Shown in pieces: positions 49,658-57,948 of a DNA stretch of 64,000 nucleotides; positions within the stretch are counted from its first letter, which is position 1, and every line of letters begins with the position of its first letter. The stretch is taken from contig JAFRDE010000018.1 of NCBI GenBank assembly GCA_017403985.1, positions 55,271 through 119,270 on the forward strand. Direction: 5' to 3'. This stretch comes from Ruminococcus sp. (GTDB lineage: Bacteria; Bacillota; Clostridia; Oscillospirales; Acutalibacteraceae). The notes beneath the pieces were generated by a model. It was not told where the DNA came from. It was given only the letters and a program-made list of their open reading frames with translations, and ran no database searches. The translations under genes were made by a program, and so were the position numbers.

Positions 49658-49686
49658 ATGATAACACGTTAAAGCGCAAAAGTCAA
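49658..49686 (-). promoter_or_regulatory. Promoter of the aromatic amino acid operon
   Basis: Minus strand TTGACT (49686-49681), 17-bp spacer, TATCAT (49663-49658). Transcript start near 49651, giving a 22-nt leader to the leader-peptide ATG with AAAGGAG in place. Confidence 0.8.
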
Positions 49687-49720
49687 CAGATATTCCTGAC
49701 TTTTTTGATGATAAGGAAAT

Positions 49721-49748
49721 AGGCGCCGCAGCCAAAGCCGCAGCGCCT
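49721..49748 (-). terminator. Terminator-like hairpin after module 2
   Basis: 12-bp stem that is fully paired only as minus-strand RNA (AGGCGCTGCGGC with GCTGCGGCGCCT, two G-U pairs), 4-base loop. ATTTCCTT follows, a weak T-tract. It lies 38 bp past the dockerin gene stop and just upstream of the aromatic operon promoter. Confidence 0.7.
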
Positions 49749-49785
49749 TTCCGGGGATAAAAATGGGTGGGAAATAATGAGTTGT

Positions 49786-50811
49786 TTATGCGATAGTATA
49801 CATTCCGGCTTCGCTTCGCTGGATCAGCGTCGCGTCAATAACGGTAACGTCGCTGTCGCCGTCCACATCGCCGAGGGGCTTATAAAAATCATACGCACTG
49901 ATGATACTCGCGTTATAGCGCTGGATCACGGTCGCGTCGATGATATCACATTCGCCGTTACCGTCCGCATCGCCCTTGATATTGCGGGTGATGATCCTGC
50001 AGTGGTTCCACGGATCGCCGCCCATATAATCTGTCTCCACCAGCTCAGCGAGCATTTCGTCCGTCAGAACGCCCGCCTTATACGCCTTTGTAAGGGTATA
50101 GAGCTTGTCATCGACAAAGATGCTCGGCTCATAAGACGAGGTGGAATAGAAGAGATAATCGCCGAGCTTTTCCTCCGCGATGACCGTCAGGTAAACGCCG
50201 TATCCCTCCACGTTGAAGTCAACGATATAGGCGGGCGTGCAGTTGAAGCGATAGGAGTTGTGGATCGTGATCTTATCCGCATAAAAATATTCGCGGCTTT
50301 GATACTGCTCGTTCGCGGCTTCCTCGATATCTTCGGCAGTCAGCGCAGCGCCCTTCTCCCACAGCTCCTTAGTATGATTTCTCGGCTCGGTCGGCTCCGG
50401 TTCGCCGATCGGCGGCGGACAGGGCTGCGCTTTGATACATCCCTCGTACCAGCCGTCCCCTGCGCCGTCATAATCGGGCGCGACCTCGATGTTGTAATAC
50501 TCGTTGCTCTCGGTGACGACATAGTTATTATCCACGCCTGCGGGATACCATGTGCTTGCCTTTGAGCCGTCCTCGGAATAGACGATCTTCAACTCATCCC
50601 CCGCCTTCAGCGCAGTCTGATACAGCACATAATGGTTGTCGAAATTCGCCGACTCCATCAGATAGCTTTTGCTGATCGTCCAACCGTTCATCGTCCCCAC
50701 TACATAGTAGCCGGGGACCGGCTTTTCTGCGGCGCTTGCCGAAACGGTTGAAAGGGCAAAACAACTCAGCAAAACGATTGCTGAAAATAATAATGATAAT
50801 ACCTTTTTCAT
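49786..50811 (-). CDS. Secreted dockerin protein (module 2)
   Basis: 341 residues. Signal peptide 1-28; an Ig/CBM-like domain (about 30-130) beginning YYVVGTMNGWTISKSYLM, reminiscent of starch-associated beta modules but not assignable; a short Pro/Glu linker (PIGEPEPTEP); an unknown alpha/beta domain (about 150-265); and a C-terminal dockerin with loops GDADGNGEC and GDVDGDSDV each followed by I(I)DAT-IQR helices (about 275-338). Start at 50811 follows GGAGGAATC. Last gene of the sigma/sensor/dockerin module; 36 bp past the sensor gene stop. Confidence 0.82.
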   Translation of the reverse strand: MKKVLSLLFSAIVLLSCFALSTVSASAAEKPVPGYYVVGTMNGWTISKSYLMESANFDNHYVLYQTALKAGDELKIVYSEDGSKASTWYPAGVDNNYVVTESNEYYNIEVAPDYDGAGDGWYEGCIKAQPCPPPIGEPEPTEPRNHTKELWEKGAALTAEDIEEAANEQYQSREYFYADKITIHNSYRFNCTPAYIVDFNVEGYGVYLTVIAEEKLGDYLFYSTSSYEPSIFVDDKLYTLTKAYKAGVLTDEMLAELVETDYMGGDPWNHCRIITRNIKGDADGNGECDIIDATVIQRYNASIISAYDFYKPLGDVDGDSDVTVIDATLIQRSEAGMYTIA

Positions 50812-50847
50812 GTTGATTCCTCCTTCAATCATAAAATGTTTCTCTGA

Positions 50848-51714
50848 TCAAAACACAAATTTCACGTCACGGTACAGCTCGTTGCCGTGTATATCATAGA
50901 AAACATAGACATAGCTGTCCTCTGTGATATACATTCCCTTCTCAACAGGGTTATAGTAGGCAAGTACACTGCCGTCGCTGTTTCTGGAAAGGATCTTCGC
51001 TTCCCGCTGCGGGTGGAACAAAGGGCTATCGCCGACTAATCTGCCGCTGCTGTCATACAGCCTGCAAAATATCGACGTTTCCTCCGCGACATAGTTACCG
51101 CTGCCGCCTGCCGTACCGAGAGAAAACGTGCCGTAAATTTCACAGTCGCCGGGCGGCCTGTAGGGTTCGGTAGGCGGTTGTATCGGGGACGGTGGATCGG
51201 TCGGCTTCGGCACTTCGGTCGGAAAAGGCGCAGACGGTGCAATGATCGTCGGCTGAGACGCCGCGGTCGGGTCATCCGGGCGGCTCATGGGATGCTGTGC
51301 GAATACTGTCGCGCTCGGGGCGGTTTCATTTACGGCAGACTCGGTCGCCTGCCGACCCGCCGCTCCTGCCGTCGGTTGCCGTCCGTCTGCCGACAGTGCT
51401 GTCGGATCGCTTAGAATCGGCGCGGTATACGATGATTCTCCGACTGTCTCTGCCGCGGCGGTCGGCGGCTGAGTCGCGTTTTGGCTGTGCGGTGCAACCG
51501 TCAGCTCGCCCGCGCCTCGGTGCAGGAGAAATACCAGCAAACCGATCGCGCTCACCAGCACGATGCTCGCTGCCGCCGCAAACCGATAAACGGGAAAAGC
51601 AGTACGCCGCTTCAGGACGGTCGTGGGAATAGCGGCGGGGATGGATGCGGCTTTCTCGATCCACGCTTCGGGCGCTTTGAATCTCTTCATGCTGTCAAAG
51701 TTGACCTTGTTCAT
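50848..51714 (-). CDS. Putative membrane anti-sigma/sensor partner (module 2)
   Basis: 288 residues, no family recognised. Short cytoplasmic N-terminus (FDSMKRFKAPEAWIEKAASI), one transmembrane helix (about 44-64), a long Thr/Pro/Ala/Ser stalk (about 65-190), and an extracellular beta-rich domain (about 190-288) with CRLYDSSGRLVGDSPLFHP and a C-terminal VYVFYDIHGNELYRDVKF. It overlaps the sigma gene by ATGA, so equimolar synthesis is likely. Same topology as the module 1 partner with the shared Y(N/D)SxGx(I/L)(I/V)Gx(A/S)P motif. No zinc anti-sigma motif. Confidence 0.65.
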   Translation of the reverse strand: MNKVNFDSMKRFKAPEAWIEKAASIPAAIPTTVLKRRTAFPVYRFAAAASIVLVSAIGLLVFLLHRGAGELTVAPHSQNATQPPTAAAETVGESSYTAPILSDPTALSADGRQPTAGAAGRQATESAVNETAPSATVFAQHPMSRPDDPTAASQPTIIAPSAPFPTEVPKPTDPPSPIQPPTEPYRPPGDCEIYGTFSLGTAGGSGNYVAEETSIFCRLYDSSGRLVGDSPLFHPQREAKILSRNSDGSVLAYYNPVEKGMYITEDSYVYVFYDIHGNELYRDVKFVF

Positions 51715-52211
51715 TCTCCGTCACCTCCGTAGATCTTCCTGAGCTTTTCTCTGCCGCGGCGCAGCAGCGTTTTCGCGGTATTGGGATTTTTGCCGAGAAT
51801 ATGCGCGATCTCATCTACCTTATACTGCTCGCAATAATGCAGATACAGCACCTCGCGGTACTTCGGCTCCAGCCGTATCAGCGCCCACGATATGTCGCGC
51901 TCGTTATCATGCCACACCGACGGCTCGCCTTCCCGCGCCTCACGGGACATACTGTCAAGAGAGAGAAAGCGGCGGTTTTTGGCGATATAATTGCGGCATT
52001 CGTTGATGGCGACGCGGATCAGCCACGCTTTCAGATGGGTTTCAGATTGGAAGTCGGGAGACTTTTGAAAGAGCTTGATAAAGGTATTCTGAAAGCAGTC
52101 CTCGGCGTCTGCCCAGTTCTGCAGCCGCATCACGCATACGCCGGCGACCGTGTCGGCGTATTTTTGCAGTACCGCGTCGTAGCTCAACCCGGCAAAGGTC
52201 TTGTCAGCCAT
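51711..52211 (-). CDS. ECF-type sigma factor (module 2)
   Basis: 166 residues, sigma regions 2 and 4 only. Region 2: YADTVAGVCVMRLQNWADAE and DCFQNTFIKLFQK; region 4: LEPKYREVLYLHYCEQYKVD and EIAHILGKNPNTAKTLLRRG. Between them HLKAWLIRVAINECRNYI. Start ATG 52211 lies 8 bases after GGGAG; the in-frame ATG at 52232 is inside the ribosome binding site. Upstream is a terminator of the DUF308 gene; a TTTTGAAACC sequence near 52255-52264 resembles ECF -35 boxes (TGAAAC), but no matching -10 is clear. Confidence 0.88.
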   Translation of the reverse strand: MADKTFAGLSYDAVLQKYADTVAGVCVMRLQNWADAEDCFQNTFIKLFQKSPDFQSETHLKAWLIRVAINECRNYIAKNRRFLSLDSMSREAREGEPSVWHDNERDISWALIRLEPKYREVLYLHYCEQYKVDEIAHILGKNPNTAKTLLRRGREKLRKIYGGDGE

Positions 52212-52282
52212 CGCTTTATCTCCCTCCTTCATTAGTAATACAATTCAGAAGCCGTTTTGGTTTCAAAAAATCATAAAAAACA

Positions 52283-52314
52283 GAAAAACCTCCGAACGCC
52301 GACGCATTCGGAGG
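52283..52314 (-). terminator. Terminator of the DUF308 gene
   Basis: 8-bp stem CCTCCGAA/TTCGGAGG, 10-base loop, then TTTTTCTGTTTTTT on the minus strand. Confidence 0.92.
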
Positions 52315-52338
52315 TCATTTCCGGTTCACAATCGAATA

Positions 52339-52860
52339 TTATTTTGTGTTTTCGATGTCCTTGCCGATACAGCCGGCAATGATCATATCGATACCTTCCA
52401 CGATGAAATAGCAGCTGGCCAGAATACCGAGGAAGCCGGCGAAGACGATCGGATGGATAAACGAATAGATGCCCGCGCCGATAACAAGTATCGACACGAT
52501 CAGCGCAAAAGCGAACATTCCGCCGCCGATGTTCTTTTTGGCACGGCAGGCGTTAACGATGCCGAAGATACCGCGGATGATCAGCCAGCACGCCACGACG
52601 TACAGCAGGATCGTTTCTGTCACAAACGCCAGGTTGGGAGAGAATACGATGAAGGCGCCGGCGAGCAGAGCGAGGATCGCGATGATCAAGTCCATCACAC
52701 GACGATACACGATGCTCTGGATCAGGAAAACGATACCGGTCGCAAACAGAAGGATCATGAAAAAGTACATGAGACTGAATGTGGTCGCGACGGGAGTCAC
52801 CAGGCAAACGATACCTGCGATCACCATCAGAATACCAAAGATGATCATAAATACTGACAT
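52339..52860 (-). CDS. HdeD/DUF308-family membrane protein
   Basis: 173 residues with six hydrophobic segments in three hairpins (for example FMIIFGILMVIAGIVCLVTP, FFMILLFATGIVFLIQSIVY, FALIVSILVIGAGIYSFIHP), the repeated two-helix pattern of DUF308. The function is unknown; E. coli HdeD is an acid-stress membrane protein. The C-terminus is cytoplasmic (GKDIENTK). Start at 52860 follows AAGGAG; an upstream in-frame ATG at 52887 has no such site. Monocistronic. Confidence 0.82.
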   Translation of the reverse strand: MSVFMIIFGILMVIAGIVCLVTPVATTFSLMYFFMILLFATGIVFLIQSIVYRRVMDLIIAILALLAGAFIVFSPNLAFVTETILLYVVACWLIIRGIFGIVNACRAKKNIGGGMFAFALIVSILVIGAGIYSFIHPIVFAGFLGILASCYFIVEGIDMIIAGCIGKDIENTK

Positions 52861-52955
52861 AGAAAAACTCCTTTCAAATTCTGTCAAATTTATTATAATA
52901 TCCGCTCATTATCCTGTCAACAAAAAAAGAATAACAAACACGGTAACAAACATGA

Positions 52956-52987
52956 CAAAAAGCGCCGCGACCGAAGCCGCAGCGCTT
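52956..52987 (-). terminator. Terminator of ppdK
   Basis: 12-bp stem fully paired in the minus-strand RNA (AAGCGCTGCGGC with GTCGCGGCGCTT, including G-U), UUCG loop, then TTTTTG. It lies 38 bp past the ppdK stop. Confidence 0.9.
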
Positions 52988-53025
52988 ATGTTGTTTATTC
53001 AGAAAACTATTGATCAAGTCAACTC

Positions 53026-55653
53026 TTACTTGTTGCTGATAGCAGCCTGAGCAGCAGCCAGACGAGCGATCGGAACACGGAAGGGTGAGCAGGATACATA
53101 GTCGAGACCGATCTTGTGGCAGAACTCAACGGAAGTGGGATCGCCGCCGTGCTCGCCGCAGATACCGATATGGAGAGCGGGATTGACGGGCTTGCCCAGC
53201 TTGATAGCCATATCCATCAGCTTGCCTACGCCGGTCTGGTCGAGCTTCGCGAACGGATCGTTCTCAAAGATCTTGGCGTCATAGTAAGCGTCGAGGAACT
53301 TGCCCGCGTCGTCACGGCTGAAGCCGAAGGTCATCTGAGTCAGGTCGTTGGTGCCGAAACAGAAGAAGTCGGCTTCACCGGCGATCTCGTCAGCTGTCAG
53401 AGCAGCTCTCGGGATCTCGATCATGGTACCTACCTCGTACTTGAGATCAGCGCCTGCAGCGGCGATCTCAGCGTCGGCGGTCTCTACGACGAACTTCTTG
53501 ACGTACTTGAGCTCCTTGATATCGCCAACCAGCGGGATCATGATCTCGGGAACGATGTTCCAGTCGGGATGAGCCTTCTGAACGTTGATCGCAGCGCGGA
53601 TGACAGCCTTAGTCTGCATCTTCGCGATCTCGGGATAAGTGACAGCCAGACGGCAGCCGCGGTGACCCATCATCGGGTTGAACTCATGCAGAGAATCGAT
53701 CAGAGCCTTGATCTCTTCAACGCTCTTGCCCTGAGCCTCAGCCAGAGCGGCGATGTCAGCTTCCTCAGTGGGAACGAACTCATGCAGAGGCGGATCCAGG
53801 AAGCGGATGGTTACGGGGTTACCCTCAAGAGCCTCATACAGCTTCTCGAAGTCGCCCTGCTGATAAGGCAGGATCTTTTCCAGAGCAGCCTCGCGCTCTT
53901 CAACGGTATCGGAGCAGATCATCTCGCGGAACGCGGCGATTCTGTCGCCCTCAAAGAACATGTGCTCGGTACGGCACAGACCGATACCCTCGGCGCCCAG
54001 CTCACGAGCCTTCTTCGCGTCGGCGGGAGTGTCGGCGTTGGTGCGGACCTTCAGGGTTCTGTACTTGTCAGCCCAAGCCATAACTCTGCCGAACTCGCCC
54101 GCGATTGTAGCGTCAACGGTCGGGATGATACCGTCATAGATGTTGCCGGTAGTACCGTCGATAGAGATATAGTCACCCTCATGGAAGGTCTTGCCTGCCA
54201 GAGTGAACTGCTTGTTAGCCTCGTCCATAGTGATATCGGAGCAGCCGGATACACAGCAGGTACCCATGCCGCGCGCGACAACCGCTGCGTGAGAGGTCAT
54301 ACCGCCGCGAACGGTCAGGATGCCCTGAGCAGCCTTCATGCCTTCGATATCCTCGGGAGAGGTCTCGAGACGAACGAGAACGACCTTTTCGCCTGCGCCG
54401 CCCTGAGCCTTAGCATCCTCAGCGGTGAAGACGACCTTACCGCAAGCTGCGCCGGGAGATGCGCCCAGACCCTTGCCCATGGGGGTAGCGGCCTTGAGAG
54501 CGGCAGCGTCGAACTGCGGATGGAGAAGAGTATCGAGGTTTCTGGGGTCGATCATCAGAACGGCCTCCTGCTCGGTTCTCATACCCTCGTCAACGAGGTC
54601 GCAAGCAATCTTCAGAGCCGCCTGAGCGGTACGCTTGCCGTTTCTTGTCTGAAGCATATAGAGCTTGCCGTGCTCGACGGTGAACTCCATATCCTGCATG
54701 TCTCTGTAATGATCCTCGAGGGTCTTGCAAACTTCAACAAACTGAGCGAATGCCTCGGGGAACTTCTGCTCCATCTCGGAGATGTGCATGGGGGTACGAA
54801 CGCCGGCTACGACGTCCTCGCCCTGCGCGTTGGTCAGGAACTCACCGAACAGACCCTTTTCGCCGGTAGCGGGATCGCGGGTGAACGCAACACCGGTACC
54901 GCAGTCGTCGCCCATGTTGCCGAACGCCATGGACTGGACGTTAACGGCAGTACCCCAACTGTAGGGGATATCGTTGTCGCGGCGATATACGTTCGCGCGG
55001 GGGTTGTCCCAGGAACGGAATACGGCCTTGACAGCGCCCATGAGCTGCTCCTTGGGATCGGTCGGGAAATCCTCGCCGATCTTGGACTTATACTCGGCCT
55101 TGAACTTCTCAGCCAGCTCCTTGAGGTCGTCGGCAGTCAGCTCGACATCCTGCTTGACGCCGCGGTCAGCCTTCATCTCGTCGATGAGCTCTTCGAAATA
55201 CTTCTTACCGACCTCCATAACGACGTCGGAATACATCTGGATAAATCTTCTGTAGCAGTCGTAAGCCCAGCGAGCATTGCCGCTCTGCTCAGCGATCGCC
55301 TCAACAACGTCCTCGTTCAGACCGAGGTTCAGGATGGTGTCCATCATACCGGGCATGGAAGCGCGGGCGCCGGAACGAACGGAAACGAGAAGCGGGTTCG
55401 TTTTGTCACCGAACTTCTTGCCGGTGATCTCTTCCATCTTACCGATATACTCGTTGATCTGTGCCTGGATCTCATCGTTGATCTGGCGGCCGTCCTCATA
55501 GTACTGAGTACAAGCCTCTGTGGTGATTGTGAAGCCCTGAGGAACCGGCAGACCGATGTTGGTCATCTCGGCGAGGTTCGCGCCCTTACCGCCGAGAAGT
55601 TCTCTCATGTCAGCGTTACCTTCACTAAAAAGGTAAACCCATTTTTTGCTCAT
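53026..55653 (-). CDS. ppdK: Pyruvate, phosphate dikinase
   Basis: Interconverts pyruvate + ATP + phosphate and PEP + AMP + PPi; in anaerobes it can yield ATP in PPi-dependent glycolysis. 875 residues, typical. N-terminal ATP-grasp (LLGGKGANLAEMTNIGLPVP, LVSVRSGARASMPGMMDTI), central swivelling domain with the phospho-accepting His in GGMTSHAAVVARGMG, and C-terminal PEP/pyruvate barrel (GICGEHGGDPTSVEF with the catalytic Cys). The strong codon bias leaves a long antisense open frame that is not a gene. An extended -10 promoter lies about 80 bp upstream; AGGAGGAG precedes the ATG. PEP from this reaction also feeds the nearby aromatic pathway. Confidence 0.97.
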   Translation of the reverse strand: MSKKWVYLFSEGNADMRELLGGKGANLAEMTNIGLPVPQGFTITTEACTQYYEDGRQINDEIQAQINEYIGKMEEITGKKFGDKTNPLLVSVRSGARASMPGMMDTILNLGLNEDVVEAIAEQSGNARWAYDCYRRFIQMYSDVVMEVGKKYFEELIDEMKADRGVKQDVELTADDLKELAEKFKAEYKSKIGEDFPTDPKEQLMGAVKAVFRSWDNPRANVYRRDNDIPYSWGTAVNVQSMAFGNMGDDCGTGVAFTRDPATGEKGLFGEFLTNAQGEDVVAGVRTPMHISEMEQKFPEAFAQFVEVCKTLEDHYRDMQDMEFTVEHGKLYMLQTRNGKRTAQAALKIACDLVDEGMRTEQEAVLMIDPRNLDTLLHPQFDAAALKAATPMGKGLGASPGAACGKVVFTAEDAKAQGGAGEKVVLVRLETSPEDIEGMKAAQGILTVRGGMTSHAAVVARGMGTCCVSGCSDITMDEANKQFTLAGKTFHEGDYISIDGTTGNIYDGIIPTVDATIAGEFGRVMAWADKYRTLKVRTNADTPADAKKARELGAEGIGLCRTEHMFFEGDRIAAFREMICSDTVEEREAALEKILPYQQGDFEKLYEALEGNPVTIRFLDPPLHEFVPTEEADIAALAEAQGKSVEEIKALIDSLHEFNPMMGHRGCRLAVTYPEIAKMQTKAVIRAAINVQKAHPDWNIVPEIMIPLVGDIKELKYVKKFVVETADAEIAAAGADLKYEVGTMIEIPRAALTADEIAGEADFFCFGTNDLTQMTFGFSRDDAGKFLDAYYDAKIFENDPFAKLDQTGVGKLMDMAIKLGKPVNPALHIGICGEHGGDPTSVEFCHKIGLDYVSCSPFRVPIARLAAAQAAISNK

Positions 55654-55728
55654 TGGAATCTCCTCCTAAAAGTTTGTTATAGTACATACCGCGGCGCATA
55701 AAGCACCACAGCATACATATACAAATGT

Positions 55729-55737
55729 ATTATAGCA
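55729..55737 (-). promoter_or_regulatory. Extended -10 promoter of ppdK
   Basis: Minus strand TGC-TATAAT (55737-55729), a perfect -10 with TGn extension. No good -35 at 17 bp. The downstream leader of about 70 nt is expected. Confidence 0.55.
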
Positions 55738-55860
55738 AAAGTTGGAATAAAATACTATACCTAAGAGAAAAAAGATGGAAAAAAGGGGCACAAAAGTCAT
55801 TCGTATATTTTGTGGATATTGTTGAAAATGATAAAATTGTCATCTTTTTGTAATTTGTTC

Positions 55861-55888
55861 TTGCAAAATCCCAAATATATGCGATAAT
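55861..55888 (+). promoter_or_regulatory. Candidate promoter of prs
   Basis: TTGCAA (55861-55866), 16-bp spacer, GATAAT (55883-55888). The resulting leader of about 270 nt would contain the composite repeat at 55937-56099. Confidence 0.45.
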
Positions 55889-55936
55889 AGTAGTATCTAC
55901 GAGAGCGCCCATGCGCGCCGGCTCCAATGCGAAATT

Positions 55937-56099
55937 GTCATTGCGAAGCCCAAAGCCTCCCTTTCCTAAGGGAGGTGCCCCGACAGGGGCAGAGGGGTGC
56001 CACGCTTGTTCTTCATCCCTTTTAAGAAACACTCATCTATTACATCACGTATCAACCCTCAGTCGCTTCGCGACAGCTCCCTTAGGAAAGGGAGCCTGA
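55937..56099. repeat. Mosaic of three repeat types upstream of prs
   Basis: Left part GTCATTGCGAAGCCC is an E-type end. Next 55951-56000 is an inverted G-type two-hairpin repeat (GCCTCCC-TTTCCTAA-GGGAGGTGCCCC-GACA-GGGGC). Then 56051-56099 is an F-type copy with hairpins GTCGC-TTC-GCGAC and AGCTCCCTT-AGG-AAAGGGAGCC. The 55654-56166 gap (513 bp) holds promoters and this mosaic, and no gene I can support. Confidence 0.75.
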
Positions 56100-56166
56100 T
56101 AGGCATCCAAACCGCAAGGTTAATATAAATTATTAAGCAAAAATTCATTTATTAGGGGGACACATA

Positions 56167-57132
56167 ATGAATTCACACGGTAAGGACATCAAGATTTTCA
56201 CACTCAACTCCAACAAGGCTGTCGCTCACGGCATCGCGGACTGCTTAGGCGTTCCGCTCGGCAAGAGCGACTGCGCAACCTTCTCGGACGGCGAGATCGC
56301 GGTATCTCTGCATGAGTCCGTCCGCGGCTCCGACTGCTTTATCGTACAGTCGACCTGTTCGCCCGTCAACGACAACCTCATGGAGCTTCTGATAATGATC
56401 GACGCGATGAAAAGAGCTTCCGCGTCATCCATCACCGCAGTTGTTCCGTATTTCGGCTATGCCCGTCAGGATCGTAAAGCCAAGGCCCGCGATCCGATCT
56501 CGTCCAAGCTGGTCGCCGACCTGATCACCACCGCTGGCGCGGACCGTCTCTTGACGATGGACCTTCACGCGGCGCAGATCCAGGGCTTCTTCAACATCCC
56601 TGTCGACCACCTTGTCGGCGCACCGATGCTCGCCAAGCACATGAAGAAGAAGGTCGAAGGTCACGAGGACGAGTTCGTCGTCGTATCTCCCGACCTCGGC
56701 TCCGTAACCAGAGCGCGTAACTTTGCGGCGAAGATCGGCTGCCCCATCGCCATCATCGATAAGCGCAGACAGCGCGCAAACGTCTCCGAAGTCATGAACA
56801 TCATCGGCGAGGTCAGAGGCAAAAAGTGCATCCTCGTCGACGACATGATCGACACCGCCGGTACTCTGTGCAACGCGGCGAACGCTATCGTGGAAAAGGG
56901 CGGCGCTACCGAGGTATACGCCTGCGCGTCTCACGCCGTTCTCTCCGGTCCCGCGATCGAGCGCATCCGCGACAGCGCAATCAAGGAATGTATCCTGCTC
57001 GATACCGTCCCGATCCCCGAAGAGAAGATGCTCGACAAGTTCACCATTCTCTCCACTGCTCCGCTGTTCGCCGAGGCGATCGAGAGGATCTACGAGGACA
57101 AGCCTGTTTCTCCGATGAACCTGTTAGGATAA
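56167..57132 (+). CDS. prs: Ribose-phosphate pyrophosphokinase (PRPP synthetase)
   Basis: Makes PRPP from ribose 5-phosphate and ATP for purine, pyrimidine, His, Trp and NAD synthesis. 321 residues. [37 protein letters not shown] (ATP loop), [15 protein letters not shown] (catalytic His), [15 protein letters not shown], and the PRPP loop [14 protein letters not shown] are all present. AGGGGG lies nine bases before the ATG. A terminator follows. Flanked upstream by a repeat mosaic. Confidence 0.97.
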   Translation: MNSHGKDIKIFTLNSNKAVAHGIADCLGVPLGKSDCATFSDGEIAVSLHESVRGSDCFIVQSTCSPVNDNLMELLIMIDAMKRASASSITAVVPYFGYARQDRKAKARDPISSKLVADLITTAGADRLLTMDLHAAQIQGFFNIPVDHLVGAPMLAKHMKKKVEGHEDEFVVVSPDLGSVTRARNFAAKIGCPIAIIDKRRQRANVSEVMNIIGEVRGKKCILVDDMIDTAGTLCNAANAIVEKGGATEVYACASHAVLSGPAIERIRDSAIKECILLDTVPIPEEKMLDKFTILSTAPLFAEAIERIYEDKPVSPMNLLG

Positions 57133-57152
57133 TCAATAACAAATCAAAAAGA

Positions 57153-57189
57153 GTGAAGAGTTGCGGATATCACCCGGCTCTTCACTTTT
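57153..57189 (+). terminator. Terminator of prs
   Basis: 8-bp stem GTGAAGAG/CTCTTCAC, with TTTTC after it on the plus strand and A-rich sequence before it. It lies 20 bp past the prs stop and ends 26 bp before pth. Confidence 0.78.
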
Positions 57190-57214
57190 CATCTATGTCA
57201 TTGAAGTATTAATC

Positions 57215-57814
57215 ATGTTTTTCAAAAAGAAAGAATACACGAATAACAACATCGAATTCATCATCGTCGGACTCGGCAATCCCGGCAAGCAGTATGAAGG
57301 CACCCGCCACAACGCGGGCTTCATCGCGATCAACTATATTGCCGAGGAGCTCGGCATAAAGATCAACAAAGTCAAATTCAAATCCACCGTCGGCGAAGCG
57401 GCGATCAGCGGCAGGCGCTGCCTGCTGATGAAGCCGTCCACCTATATGAACCTCAGCGGTCAGGCGGTAACGCAGGCGATGAGCTTCTACAAGCTCCCGC
57501 CGCAGAACGTTATCATCCTCTCCGACGACATCTCGCTCGACGTCGGCGTGATCCGCGTCCGCCGCAAAGGTTCTGACGGCGGCCAGAAGGGGCTGCAGAA
57601 CATCATCTACCTCAGCGGCTCCGACGAATTTCCGCGCGTCAAGATCGGTATCGGCAAAAAGCCGCATCCCGACTATGAGCTCAAGGACTGGGTGCTCAGC
57701 CGCTTTACCGACAAAGATAAAAAGCTCATCGCCGAACGTCTGCCTGATATCAAGGGCGCGGTGGAATGTATCGTCGACGGCGATATCGACAAGGCGATGA
57801 ACCTATACAACTGA
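57215..57814 (+). CDS. pth: Peptidyl-tRNA hydrolase
   Basis: Releases tRNA from peptidyl-tRNA that drops off ribosomes. 199 residues. IVGLGNPGKQYEGTRHNAGF includes the catalytic His; LLMKPSTYMNLSGQAV, SDDISLDVGVIRVRRKGSDG and GGQKGLQNII are family blocks. Start chosen at ATG 57215; only GAAG is seen upstream, so initiation may be weak. The frame extends upstream through the prs terminator without a supporting start. Followed by the palindromic repeat H3 and mfd. Confidence 0.95.
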   Translation: MFFKKKEYTNNNIEFIIVGLGNPGKQYEGTRHNAGFIAINYIAEELGIKINKVKFKSTVGEAAISGRRCLLMKPSTYMNLSGQAVTQAMSFYKLPPQNVIILSDDISLDVGVIRVRRKGSDGGQKGLQNIIYLSGSDEFPRVKIGIGKKPHPDYELKDWVLSRFTDKDKKLIAERLPDIKGAVECIVDGDIDKAMNLYN

Positions 57815-57944
57815 AAACTGAAGACTGAAAACTTAAAAATGAATAACGGCGGTCACTCGCTTTGCTCAAACAAATAAAAATCGGGTGCGGGTGTCCCGCC
57901 CTTCATTCTTCAATTTTCAGTTTTCAATATTCATTATTCACTCC
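57812..57944. repeat. Palindromic composite repeat H3
   Basis: Left arm of 7-bp units AAAACTG, AAGACTG, AAAACTT, AAAAATG, AATAACG; right arm TTCATTC, TTCAATT, TTCAGTT, TTCAATA, TTCATTA, TTCACTC. The central GGCGGTCACTCGCTTTGCTC...TCGGGTGCGGGTGTCCCGCC nearly equals that of H2. Its arms overlap the pth stop and end four bases before the mfd start. Confidence 0.88.
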
Positions 57945-57948
57945 GAAA

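Noticed and set aside
53116-55701. 861-codon open frame on the plus strand, antisense to ppdK
   Set aside because: It mirrors ppdK codon for codon and results from strong codon bias; no ribosome binding site, no family motifs, and ppdK has all catalytic motifs.
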